From contig JAGPFA010000022.1 of NCBI GenBank assembly GCA_018056765.1, positions 1 to 38,780 on the forward strand: DNA of 38,780 nt. Reading direction: 5' to 3'. The notes below the pieces were generated by a model. The model saw only the letters and a program-made list of their open reading frames with translations. It did not search any database and was not told the DNA's origin. This stretch comes from Syntrophaceae bacterium (GTDB taxonomy: Bacteria > Desulfobacterota > Syntrophia > Syntrophales > Smithellaceae). The translations under genes were made by a program, and so were the position numbers. Shown here piece by piece: positions 10,600 through 18,701 of the stretch (the stretch's first letter is position 1; each line of letters starts with the position of its first letter).

Positions 10600-12372
10600 G
10601 TGCACCGCTTTATGGAAGAGAAAAAGAGGACTCATTACTGTGGCGAGATTAGTGCTCGTGACGAGGGAACAGAAGTGGTTCTGTTCGGCTGGGTACAGAG
10701 GCGCCGCGATCTGGGCGGGCTGATCTTTGTCGATTTGCGTGACCGCGAGGGAGTCGTCCAGATTGTTTTCGACCCGGATTCCGACGAGGCGCTCCACGCT
10801 GAGGCGCGAAAAATTCGCGGCGAATATGTTCTGGCCGTCGTGGGAAAAGTACGCCGGCGCCCCGCGGGAATGGAAAATACGCAGATGCTTACCGGTGAGG
10901 TGGAAGTCATTGTTTCCGCCTTCGAGATTCTCAACGAGGCCAGGACCCTGCCTTTCACGCTTGATGATGAAGATGTCTCTGAAAACCTGCGCCTGAAATA
11001 CCGGTATTTAGATTTGCGGCGGCCGGCCATCCAAAAAAACCTGATCCTGCGCAGCAGGCTCGCGATGGCTACAAGGCAGTATTTCAATGAAAACGGGTTC
11101 ATTGAAGTGGAAACCCCGTTTTTGGGGAAAAGCACCCCGGAAGGTGCCAGAGATTACCTGGTTCCCAGCCGCATCACCAAAGGCACTTTCTACGCCCTGC
11201 CCCAATCGCCGCAAATTTTCAAACAGCTTCTGATGGTATCGGGGTTTGACCGCTATTTCCAGATTGTCAAATGTTTCCGCGATGAAGACCTGCGGGCCGA
11301 CCGCCAGCCGGAATTCACGCAGATTGATGTGGAGATGTCCTTCATCACCGAGGACGACATCATGAAGATGATGGAAGGTCTGATGAAAGCCATTTTCAAG
11401 ACCTGCCTCAACATTGACCTTCCCCTGCCCTTCCCGCGTCTGAAATACGCCGATGCTATGGCACGCTACGGCAAGGACAACCCGGACATACGCTTCGGCA
11501 TGGAAATTGTCGATTTGACCGAAATTGCCGGCAATTCAGACTTCAGACTCTTTTCTGAAGCGGCCGGCACCGGTGGAGTTGTCAAGGCTATCAAGGCTAC
11601 CGGTGCGTCATCTTTATCGCGCAAGGAGCTCGACGGCCTGAAGGAATTTGCCGCAGTTTACGGAGCCAAAGGGCTGGTCTGGGCCAAGGTCAATGCATCC
11701 GACTGGACTTCTCCCGCTTTCAAATTTCTCACACCCCAGGAGGTTGAAGCGATCGGCCGGGCGATGAACGCCTCTGAAGGTGATGTCCTTATTTTTGTTG
11801 CCGATACACAAAAAATCGTCAATGACGCGCTGGGAAATCTCCGTCTTCACCTTGCCAGAAAGCTAAACCTGATCGACACGAACGCGCTTGCCTTTACCTG
11901 GATTACTGAATTTCCGCTTATGGAATATTCGGAAACGGAAAAGAGGTTTGTCTCCACTCATCATCCGTTTACCTCACCATTCATTGAAGATCTGCCGTTT
12001 TTAACGACCGATCCGTCAAAAGTGCGCGCCCGCGCCTACGACCTTGTACTCAATGGCTCGGAAATTGGCGGAGGAAGCATCCGCATCCACCGTAAGGACA
12101 TTCAGGCGCAGGTTTTCAGTGCATTGGGCCTCGGCGACGAGGAAGCGCGCAGCAAATTCGGTTTTCTCCTCGACGCGCTCGAATACGGAGCACCGCCCCA
12201 CGGGGGGCTGGCTTTCGGTCTGGACCGCCTGACGATGATCATGACCGGGGCTGACTCCATCCGTGATGTCATCGCTTTTCCGAAAACGCAAAAAGCCGCC
12301 TGTCTGATGTCGGATGCCCCCTCGGAAGTCAGCGCTGAACAGCTGGCGGAATTGTCGCTCAAAATTGTTTGA
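10600..12372 (+). CDS. aspS: Aspartyl-tRNA synthetase, bacterial type
   Basis: Class II synthetase that charges tRNA-Asp. The 590 aa form has an N-terminal OB-fold anticodon domain, the catalytic core with [24 protein letters not shown] sequence and [14 protein letters not shown], and the bacterial GAD insertion at about 290-410. The C-terminal [23 protein letters not shown] is class motif 3. I chose GTG at 10600 because AGAGG (10587-10591) lies eight bases upstream; the in-frame ATG at 10612 lacks a site. In the anticodon domain the sequence reads RRRDLGG. Leucine at this place is typical of the discriminating enzyme, where the well-known non-discriminating enzymes carry histidine; this is one residue only, so the specificity is a guess. 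Confidence 0.96.
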   Translation: MHRFMEEKKRTHYCGEISARDEGTEVVLFGWVQRRRDLGGLIFVDLRDREGVVQIVFDPDSDEALHAEARKIRGEYVLAVVGKVRRRPAGMENTQMLTGEVEVIVSAFEILNEARTLPFTLDDEDVSENLRLKYRYLDLRRPAIQKNLILRSRLAMATRQYFNENGFIEVETPFLGKSTPEGARDYLVPSRITKGTFYALPQSPQIFKQLLMVSGFDRYFQIVKCFRDEDLRADRQPEFTQIDVEMSFITEDDIMKMMEGLMKAIFKTCLNIDLPLPFPRLKYADAMARYGKDNPDIRFGMEIVDLTEIAGNSDFRLFSEAAGTGGVVKAIKATGASSLSRKELDGLKEFAAVYGAKGLVWAKVNASDWTSPAFKFLTPQEVEAIGRAMNASEGDVLIFVADTQKIVNDALGNLRLHLARKLNLIDTNALAFTWITEFPLMEYSETEKRFVSTHHPFTSPFIEDLPFLTTDPSKVRARAYDLVLNGSEIGGGSIRIHRKDIQAQVFSALGLGDEEARSKFGFLLDALEYGAPPHGGLAFGLDRLTMIMTGADSIRDVIAFPKTQKAACLMSDAPSEVSAEQLAELSLKIV

Positions 12373-12439
12373 GGCACACCTCTTGCGCGTCAGGCCCCAA
12401 AACGGTCAGCGTAGGTCAGACTGCGTTTTTTACACACAA

Positions 12440-14398
12440 TCAACTGTCAAACAACCGCCAGTGATCGAAGGGACGGTTGGCGCTTTTTGTGAATCTGGGT
12501 GCTATTTCCTGTATGAACCGCGACGGTGCCAAAGCCAGCGGTTCGCGCCTGGAATAGTCAACAACCGGAAAGCTCAGATAAAGCTGGTCACGAGCGCGCG
12601 TCAGAGCGACGTAAAACAGACGGCGCTCCTCTTCTTCTCCTCCATCATCTGAAAGGGCCCGGCCAAGCGGGATCATCCCGTCGGCACACCAGATTAAAAA
12701 CACATACGACCATTCAAGCCCCTTGGCCTGGTGGATGGTGGATAAAACAACTTTGTCCGCCGCTTCCCTGATTTCTTCCTCATGAGACACACTGGTCAGA
12801 AGCGCCAGTTCGTTCAAAAATTCTTCCATCCGGTCGAACTTCGCGGCAAACCGTCCCAGCTGGATCAAGTCATCTTCTCTGGACGAAGCGTCACCGTAAG
12901 TAGCCTGCAGGTAGTTGCGGTATCCGCCCCGGTTGAGAAGTTCATCGATGATTCTTTCGGGAGTTCTCTCCGGCACGTCTATTTCGAGCAGACCCAGCAT
13001 CGTCTGCCGGCATTCATGCACTCCGGCTCTCGCCGCTTTGGACACCTGAGAGTCAAACCCAGGCGCGACAAACGCCGCCAGCGGATTATCTTCTTCCTTG
13101 AGCTGTCCCCATATTTTTTCAAAAGTGGCTTTGCCGATCCTGGGACAGGACAGTAAAACCCGGCGCCAGGCCAGCTCGTCGTGCGGATTGTCCACAATGC
13201 GCATATATGACGTGACGTCCTTGATATGCGCCTGTTCGAAAAACCTGATGCCGGAGCGTATCTCGAAGGGAATGTCACGACGGACAAACTCCATCTGCAC
13301 TTCCATCGAATGATAATGAGCACGGTACAGGACAACAATTTCGTTGAGGGGCACGCCGCTGCGGGCAAGTTCGGTTACACGCTGGGCGACAAAATCAGCC
13401 TGCCTCAAAACATTGTGCGCCTCCACAATCACCGGTTTCATCCCCCCGTGACGGACCGCCCTGAGCACCTTGGGATACTGATTTTCATTGTTTATGATGC
13501 TCAGATTGGCCATCTCCAGAATTTCCGGCGTGCTGCGGTAATTTGTCTCCAGTTTGAATATTTTGCAATCAGGATAGCGCTTGGGGAAAGTGATTATATT
13601 TTCGAAATTGGCGCCGCGGAAAGAGTAGATGCTTTGGGAATCATCGCCGACCACCATCAGGTTACCGTGGGACGAGGCGAGCATATCCACCATGTCCGCC
13701 TGAATGATGTTTGTGTCCTGATATTCGTCGACCAAAACATGGCGAAAGCGGCCGGAAAGCGACTGCAAAACATCCGGATGCTCTTCAAAGAGTTTGCGGC
13801 AATTGGAAAGCAGGTCATCAAAATCCATCACATTGAGTTCTTTCTTTTTTCGGGTGTACAGACAGGCGATCTGATTGATTTCATCGTACATGTGTAAAAA
13901 GAAAGAATAGCGTGACGCGATCACCTCTTCCAGGCTTCTTTGCGTATTCACGACCAGAGAGATTATTTCTCCGATGACATTGCTTTTGGGAAATTTCGTG
14001 GATTTGACGTCTATTCTGAGATCCGCCATCGCGGAGGCGATCATCTGTCGGGCGTCTTCCTGATCAACAATGGAGAAGCTGTTCTGATAGCCGAGCCGAA
14101 ACGCCCAGCGCCGTAAAAAACGGTGGGCAATGGAATGGAATGTGCCGCCCGTTATTCTACCCGTTGAGCAGCCGGCAATTTCTTCCACCCGCCCCAGCAT
14201 GGCACGCGCCGCTTTGTTGGTGAAGGTGGCCAAAAGTATGCCTTCCGGGTGCTCACCAGATTCCAGAAGACGGGCCACACGATAGGTCAAAGTCCTGGTC
14301 TTGCCGCTGCCTGCTCCCGCCAGTACCAGCAGGGTGCCGCTGTCTTCCATTACAACTCTGTATTGTTCAGAATTAAGCTCCGCTTCATAGTTAATCAC
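12440..14398 (-). CDS. uvrD: UvrD/Rep/PcrA-family superfamily 1A DNA helicase
   Basis: ATP-driven 3'-5' helicase for repair or replication restart. The 652 residues include the Q-motif region (LNSEQYRVV), Walker A AGAGSGKT at 27-34, motif Ia around TFTNKAA, Walker B DEYQDTN at 224-230 and motif III GDDSQSIYSFRGA at 251-263. Later motifs include ETNYRSTPEIL and, near the C-terminus, STIHQAKGLEW and VALTRARDQLYLS. It is somewhat shorter than typical PcrA/UvrD (about 720 aa) and lacks a long C-terminal tail, so Rep-like or paralogue status cannot be told apart here. The start is GTG at 14398, with GGAG six to seven bases upstream. It converges with aspS across a 67-base gap. Confidence 0.93.
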   Translation of the reverse strand: MINYEAELNSEQYRVVMEDSGTLLVLAGAGSGKTRTLTYRVARLLESGEHPEGILLATFTNKAARAMLGRVEEIAGCSTGRITGGTFHSIAHRFLRRWAFRLGYQNSFSIVDQEDARQMIASAMADLRIDVKSTKFPKSNVIGEIISLVVNTQRSLEEVIASRYSFFLHMYDEINQIACLYTRKKKELNVMDFDDLLSNCRKLFEEHPDVLQSLSGRFRHVLVDEYQDTNIIQADMVDMLASSHGNLMVVGDDSQSIYSFRGANFENIITFPKRYPDCKIFKLETNYRSTPEILEMANLSIINNENQYPKVLRAVRHGGMKPVIVEAHNVLRQADFVAQRVTELARSGVPLNEIVVLYRAHYHSMEVQMEFVRRDIPFEIRSGIRFFEQAHIKDVTSYMRIVDNPHDELAWRRVLLSCPRIGKATFEKIWGQLKEEDNPLAAFVAPGFDSQVSKAARAGVHECRQTMLGLLEIDVPERTPERIIDELLNRGGYRNYLQATYGDASSREDDLIQLGRFAAKFDRMEEFLNELALLTSVSHEEEIREAADKVVLSTIHQAKGLEWSYVFLIWCADGMIPLGRALSDDGGEEEERRLFYVALTRARDQLYLSFPVVDYSRREPLALAPSRFIQEIAPRFTKSANRPFDHWRLFDS

Positions 14399-14590
14399 TG
14401 ACGACTCCGTAAATTACCTGATTATCTGCCCGACGACTATTTCCCCACAGGCAATATCCAGACGATATCGCACGGGAGTGATTATCACTGTCCGCAATTT
14501 GTGTGTCCCGGTTATGCATTTTTCGGAAAATACTGCTGTGTCAGTGACTCTGTGCGGTTTTTGCCAAGCCGTCGTCCATTGAAAGGCGGC

Positions 14591-15238
14591 TTAAAGCCCC
14601 ATGGACTTTTTTATATCAGAAATTGTGTCATCGGCTACAAGTGACAGGAAGTTTCTCAGCAAACCTTCTTTTTCATAATAACCGATGAGGGGCTCTGTTT
14701 TCTGATTGTAAATTTCCAGGCGGTTAGTGATGGCTTCGATGGTTTCGTCGTCACGCTGGATGGTTTCGTGGTCGCACAACACACAGGTGCCGTCTTTTCT
14801 GGGAGGATTGTTTTTCAGATGATAAATAGCCTGGCACGATGGGTTGCAGCATGTACGCCGGTTGGTCAGCCGCTCGAGAATTATTTCCCGGGGCGCTTCG
14901 AGATTCGCGACAAAATCAAGGCGGAGGCCCATCCTGCCCAGCAGTTGTTTGAGATCTTCGGCCTGGGCAATTGTCCTGGGAAAACCGTCCAGGATGAAAC
15001 CATTGTGACAGTCCGGCTCTTTTAATCTTGTTTCCATGATTTCCATAATCAGAGAATCAGGCACCAGATCACCCCGATCCATGTAATCTTTTGCTTTTTT
15101 CCCCAGGGCGGTTTCTTCTTTCACGGCACTGCGCAGAATGTCACCTGTGGAAATCTGTACCGAACCGTCCAATTCACCCAGCAATTTGGCAACTGTGCCC
15201 TTCCCCGCGCCCGGCGCTCCCAGAAGTATGATCCGCAT
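14591..15238 (-). CDS. adk: Adenylate kinase
   Basis: Interconverts ATP and AMP with two ADP. The P-loop GAPGAGKGT is at 7-15, and DGFPRTIAQAEDL marks the AMP-binding region. The long LID is zinc-type: cysteines at 130/131, 135, 152 and 155 surround NPSCQAIYHL. RRDDE-like QRDDETIEAITNRL completes the LID edge. At 215 aa it is the normal long form. A GGGAG site precedes the ATG. It is unusual only in context: in many bacteria adk follows secY in the ribosomal-protein operon, but here it stands between a helicase gene (192 bases downstream) and a glutaminyl cyclase gene. That downstream gap shows no gene or convincing signal. Confidence 0.97.
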   Translation of the reverse strand: MRIILLGAPGAGKGTVAKLLGELDGSVQISTGDILRSAVKEETALGKKAKDYMDRGDLVPDSLIMEIMETRLKEPDCHNGFILDGFPRTIAQAEDLKQLLGRMGLRLDFVANLEAPREIILERLTNRRTCCNPSCQAIYHLKNNPPRKDGTCVLCDHETIQRDDETIEAITNRLEIYNQKTEPLIGYYEKEGLLRNFLSLVADDTISDIKKSMGL

Positions 15239-15299
15239 CTTTTTGGCTCCCTTTTGTCAATGTAAACTGGCGCGCTTATATTGCATAATATCCGCCAGG

Positions 15300-16190
15300 T
15301 CAAGGCAATTGAGGACCGGGCGGCAACGGAGCGCTCAATTGGATTTCAAAAACCAGCGGCCAGTATTTACCCGTCACAAAGATTCTTCCCGTCTTCGCAT
15401 CACAGGCAATTCCATTTAGCACATCCGCCCGATCATTGTCCGGTATCAAAAGCCTAAGTGAACTTAAGTCAATCCACCCCACAACCCGCCCGTCGGCAGG
15501 CGATATTCTGGCGATGATGTCCCGCATGAAAATATTGGCCCATATTTCGTCCCCGACATATTCCAGCTCATTTAGATTGCCTATGGGAATAGTTCCATCA
15601 TGAACCACGATTGTCCTGATTGCGGCAAAAGTATCCGGGTGGCGGAAAGTGATTACCGGTGATCCGTCGCTCATCAGCAGATATCTGCCGTCGGTGGTCA
15701 AGCCCCATCCTTCTCCCTGATAGGTGATTTGGCCGATTTTTTTTAACGTGTCGGCCTCATAAACAAAGGCGATCTGTTCCCGCCAGGTAAGCTGGTAGAT
15801 TTTTCCTTTGAGCAGGGCAATCCCCTCGCCGAAGAACCTGTCAGGAAGCCTCACTTCATGCAGAGTTTTCCCTGTCAGCCTATCCTTGCGGGCAAGTGAC
15901 GATTTTTTGTAAAGCCCGGCCGACTCATAGAGATGCCCTTGATAAAAAAACAGGCCCTCGGTGAAAGATTCGGCATCATGTGGATACATATTTTTGACAT
16001 GGACAAAATAAACCGGCACCCTCGTTTTTAATGATTGAAACAGCGTGTCTGTCCGCCGGACATCGGTTGATTTTGCTTCCAGCAAGGCGGATTCAGACAG
16101 CATGACAAGAAGGATCACCGTGATGATGACACAAGCGCCCACAGGAATTATTCTGCCTGTTTTTTTACATGTTAATAAATGATATATCAT
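15300..16190 (-). CDS. Glutaminyl-peptide cyclotransferase (beta-propeller type), membrane-anchored
   Basis: Predicted to cyclise N-terminal glutamine to pyroglutamate on exported peptides or proteins. The family is recognised from HDAESFTEGLFF, RFFGEGIALL, WGLTTDGRYLLMSDGS, NELEYVGDEIWANIF and the C-terminal FVTGKYWP, spread over about 75-285 as blades of a five-bladed propeller. Residues 16-38 form one hydrophobic segment after a positively charged start, so the enzyme is probably anchored in the inner membrane facing the periplasm, or is exported. At 296 aa it is normal for the bacterial group. It precedes adk on the same strand by 61 bases and is divergent from the Crp-family gene. Its natural substrates in bacteria are poorly known. 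Confidence 0.87.
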   Translation of the reverse strand: MIYHLLTCKKTGRIIPVGACVIITVILLVMLSESALLEAKSTDVRRTDTLFQSLKTRVPVYFVHVKNMYPHDAESFTEGLFFYQGHLYESAGLYKKSSLARKDRLTGKTLHEVRLPDRFFGEGIALLKGKIYQLTWREQIAFVYEADTLKKIGQITYQGEGWGLTTDGRYLLMSDGSPVITFRHPDTFAAIRTIVVHDGTIPIGNLNELEYVGDEIWANIFMRDIIARISPADGRVVGWIDLSSLRLLIPDNDRADVLNGIACDAKTGRIFVTGKYWPLVFEIQLSAPLPPGPQLP

Positions 16191-16236
16191 TTAGCACCCC
16201 TGTTTCTGTAGATAAGAATGGAATCCCATAAAACAT

Positions 16237-16265
16237 TTGCCATCCGGGATTATTTACTGTAAAAT
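16237..16265 (+). promoter_or_regulatory. Candidate sigma70 promoter of the Crp-family gene
   Basis: TTGCCA at 16237-16242 and TAAAAT at 16260-16265 are 17 bases apart, each five of six to consensus. Transcription would start near 16272, at or next to the ATG at 16273. This would make the mRNA leaderless, in line with the absence of a ribosome site there. Confidence 0.42.
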
Positions 16266-16272
16266 TAAACAT

Positions 16273-16971
16273 ATGAAATTCACATCCGATGAGTTCCTGA
16301 AAATTTGCAAGAATATTCCCTTTCTGGCATGCCTCTCGCCCAGAGAGCTGTCTGAAATTGAGTCTGTTGTCATTATCAGAAAATTTCTTAAAAACCAGGT
16401 TATTTTACTGGAAGAAGACGATCCTTTATATTTTTATTTTATCATTGCCGGAAGAGTCAAAGTAATCAGATACAATGAAGCGGGCAAGGAATTGATGCTG
16501 GCCATACACAAACGCTACGACTATTTCGGCGAAATGGCGATTCTCGACGGCAGAACGGCACCGGCCACAATCATCGCGATGGATGACAGCACAATCGGTT
16601 TTTTAACCAAGGCAAACTTCAACAAGTTCATCATGAATAACGAAAAAAGTCTGCAACAGATTATTTCTCTTCTGTGCCTGAGATTAAGGGATGCCTGGAG
16701 TATGCTCAATATCTTCGGCTTCGGGGAGGCAGGTGATAAGGTGCGCGCCGCCCTGAAAATGCTGAGTCAAAAATTCGGGACAGAGGAGAAAAACGGCACG
16801 ATCATTCATATCAAACTGACCCACAAGGATGTGGCCAACTTTGCGGCTGTTTCGCGGGAGACGGCCAGCAGGATCATCAGCGCCATGATCAAAGCAGGGG
16901 AAATAGAAATGATTGATCACAAATATTTCTTTTTGAAACATTCCTTCTACGATAAAATCAGGGTTTTGTGA
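16273..16971 (+). CDS. Crp/Fnr-family transcription regulator
   Basis: DNA-binding regulator with an N-terminal cyclic-nucleotide-type sensor domain, a dimer helix and a C-terminal winged helix-turn-helix. I prefer the ATG at 16273 (232 aa); an in-frame TTG at 16237 would overlap the likely promoter. The sensor domain has YFGEMAILDGRTAPATI. Aligned with E. coli Crp, the arginine-serine pair that grips the cAMP phosphate is replaced by alanine-proline, so cAMP is unlikely to be the ligand. Only two cysteines lie near the N-terminus (C12, C20), not the Fnr cluster pattern. The recognition helix reads VSRETASR, keeping the Arg-Glu-x-x-x-Arg that in Crp reads TGTGA. A TGTGA-type operator overlaps its own stop codon. 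Confidence 0.9.
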   Translation: MKFTSDEFLKICKNIPFLACLSPRELSEIESVVIIRKFLKNQVILLEEDDPLYFYFIIAGRVKVIRYNEAGKELMLAIHKRYDYFGEMAILDGRTAPATIIAMDDSTIGFLTKANFNKFIMNNEKSLQQIISLLCLRLRDAWSMLNIFGFGEAGDKVRAALKMLSQKFGTEEKNGTIIHIKLTHKDVANFAAVSRETASRIISAMIKAGEIEMIDHKYFFLKHSFYDKIRVL

Positions 16972-16982
16972 CTTAAGTCACC
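16967..16982 (+). promoter_or_regulatory. Crp-type operator between the regulator gene and the ExeA-like gene
   Basis: The site reads TGTGA, six bases, TCACC, one base off the Crp consensus. Its core GTGACTTAAGTCAC (16968-16981) is a perfect 14-base palindrome. It begins on the last codons of the Crp-family gene and includes its stop codon. A possible -10 GATAAT lies at 17035-17040, which would put the site about 72 bases upstream of the start of transcription, a known class I activation distance. Confidence 0.6.
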
Positions 16983-17061
16983 TTTGGTGTATTTAGTTTT
17001 CATCAAAGTCATTCGATAACTTTATTAGGGAAAAGATAATGCGGCGGTTTATTGATCCATC

Positions 17062-17108
17062 CGTGGGACTACCCGCGAGTGACGGTCGGCGGGGGGGGGT
17101 TGTTTTTC
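17062..17108 (+). promoter_or_regulatory. Structured leader with G9 tract upstream of the ExeA-like gene
   Basis: Hairpin 1 pairs CGTGGG (17062-17067) with CCCGCG (17072-17077) around ACTA. Hairpin 2 pairs CCCGC (17072-17076) with GCGGG (17089-17093), and is followed by more G and then a T-rich run (17100-17107). The two share CCCGC and exclude each other, an attenuator-like layout. Nine consecutive G occupy 17091-17099. The role is inferred. Confidence 0.3.
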
Positions 17109-17154
17109 TTGTCCACAAAGTATATGATTGCAAAATAACCGATAAAGAGAAGAC

Positions 17155-18678
17155 ATGTATTTAGACTATTGGAACTTACAAAAAGCGCCTTTTGACAACG
17201 TGCCCGACCCTTCCATGTACACGGACTGTCACGAATCCATGGAGAAGGTGATCTCTGAAACAATTTTCGGGATCAAGGAAGCGGATGAAGACTTTGCCGT
17301 GATCATCGGTACAGTCGGCTCCGGTAAAACACTGGCCATCAAAGTGATCATGGATGCGCTTGAGCCGGATAAATATCTTCCCGTCTTGATTACCAGTCCC
17401 GCAATACCCTTTGCCCAGTTGCTGAAGGAAATAATAAGCCAGGTCACCTCTGAACCGTGCGCGGAAAACAGAAAGCTCCATCTGTTGCAAACTTTTCACC
17501 GTCTCCTTTTCAAAACGACGGAAAGAGGGCAAAAAATTGTCATTTTCATTGATGAAGCTGATTCCATGTCGCCTGCCAATTTGGACAATTTACGACTTCT
17601 GACCAGGCTGCAGGATGACCAGAGAAACCTCTTTGCTCTGGTATTGGCGGGACAAATAGAATTGGCGCGCCGCCTGGAGCACCCCAAAAGGTCAAATCTG
17701 TTCCAGCGTATCGGCATTTATGGCCGCATAGACAAGCTCCCCTCTCCCGAAGCGGTAAAAAAATACATTGAGGCGCGGCTCCTTCTTGCCAGTACGCAAA
17801 AAATGATTTTCCCGACGGAAACCATCCAAGCCATCTGGGAAAATTCCGATCAGGGAATTCCACGTCTTATCAACAAAATATGTAAGCTTTGTCTGATCGA
17901 AGCGGCTGCCGGAGGACTGACCCAGGTGCCGGCCGAACTTGTCTTGCAGGTCGCGCAGAGATTTCAGAAGTTAGGCCGACCGGCCATCCAGAGCCGCAAG
18001 CCACGGTGCGTTCCTGATGATTTTGAGATTTCCGATATCGTTGAAATGACTGAAGAAGTCGCCGCAATGATTTTTTCGCAGCCGGATACTGTCAATATTA
18101 TCACTTCCGGAGACAACAAAGCAGCTTCTTCTGATCACAAAGAGCCCAGCAACGGCGAAACGACCGGGCAAGCCCACTCATCGACTGACACAAAGGAAAC
18201 TTCGGCCGGTTTTACCCCACCCGTTGCCGCTTTGCCGGCGCGAGAACCTGACGTGCAGAATTTACTTCCCGTGGCTGCCGTTAATCTTGAAACGACTGCC
18301 GGGCAGGAATTACCCCCCCTCATACCAGAGCATCAGGATGAAAAAGGCTCGGAAATGACAACTACTCATGACGGGGAGGCTGCCGCGACACAAAAGGACA
18401 AAGAAGTGATTCCGGAGGCGGATGAAAAATCGGCGGCTGCTACAGGCCTCAAAGATGACGAAGTAACTATCGGCAGTCATACAGTGCGCCTGGATATCCC
18501 CAAGGAGATACTCGAGAGAGTAAAATCCTTTAACCGGGCAAGCGCTCTGAAATCTGCTGGTTTCTGGGCGGCGAAAATACTCAAAAACAACCCGCAGCTC
18601 ACTCAAGCACCCCAGGCAGATCCTGTTCATATCTGGAGTGAAATTAAAGACGGCATTCTCAAAAGGTTGTCTCTGTAA
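17155..18678 (+). CDS. ExeA/GspA/MshM-like AAA ATPase with long disordered linker
   Basis: The N-terminal domain starts with the ExeA hallmark YWNLQKAPFDNVPDPSMY, and continues to about residue 272. Walker A is GTVGSGKT (52-59) and Walker B is VIFIDEAD (129-136); NLFQRIGIYGRI and GIPRLINKIC are typical of the family. Related proteins assist secretin or pilus assembly at the membrane, or act in transposition modules. Unlike ExeA I see no transmembrane helix and no peptidoglycan-binding domain. Instead residues about 285-435 are acidic and rich in Ala, Thr, Glu and Pro, then a compact C-terminal segment (about 437-507) begins TVRLDIPKEILERVKSF. The TPR gene follows 23 bases later, suggesting one operon. 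Exact partner system is unknown. Confidence 0.82.
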   Translation: MYLDYWNLQKAPFDNVPDPSMYTDCHESMEKVISETIFGIKEADEDFAVIIGTVGSGKTLAIKVIMDALEPDKYLPVLITSPAIPFAQLLKEIISQVTSEPCAENRKLHLLQTFHRLLFKTTERGQKIVIFIDEADSMSPANLDNLRLLTRLQDDQRNLFALVLAGQIELARRLEHPKRSNLFQRIGIYGRIDKLPSPEAVKKYIEARLLLASTQKMIFPTETIQAIWENSDQGIPRLINKICKLCLIEAAAGGLTQVPAELVLQVAQRFQKLGRPAIQSRKPRCVPDDFEISDIVEMTEEVAAMIFSQPDTVNIITSGDNKAASSDHKEPSNGETTGQAHSSTDTKETSAGFTPPVAALPAREPDVQNLLPVAAVNLETTAGQELPPLIPEHQDEKGSEMTTTHDGEAAATQKDKEVIPEADEKSAAATGLKDDEVTIGSHTVRLDIPKEILERVKSFNRASALKSAGFWAAKILKNNPQLTQAPQADPVHIWSEIKDGILKRLSL

Positions 18679-18701
18679 TTATTGTCAAAAGCAGGGCTTG
18701 T

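Noticed and set aside
12373..12439. Possible bidirectional terminator between aspS and the helicase gene
   Set aside because: There is a T6 run, but no stem longer than three pairs next to it.
13226..13897. A 223-codon plus-strand frame
   Set aside because: It lies entirely antisense to the UvrD-type helicase, whose motifs are intact.
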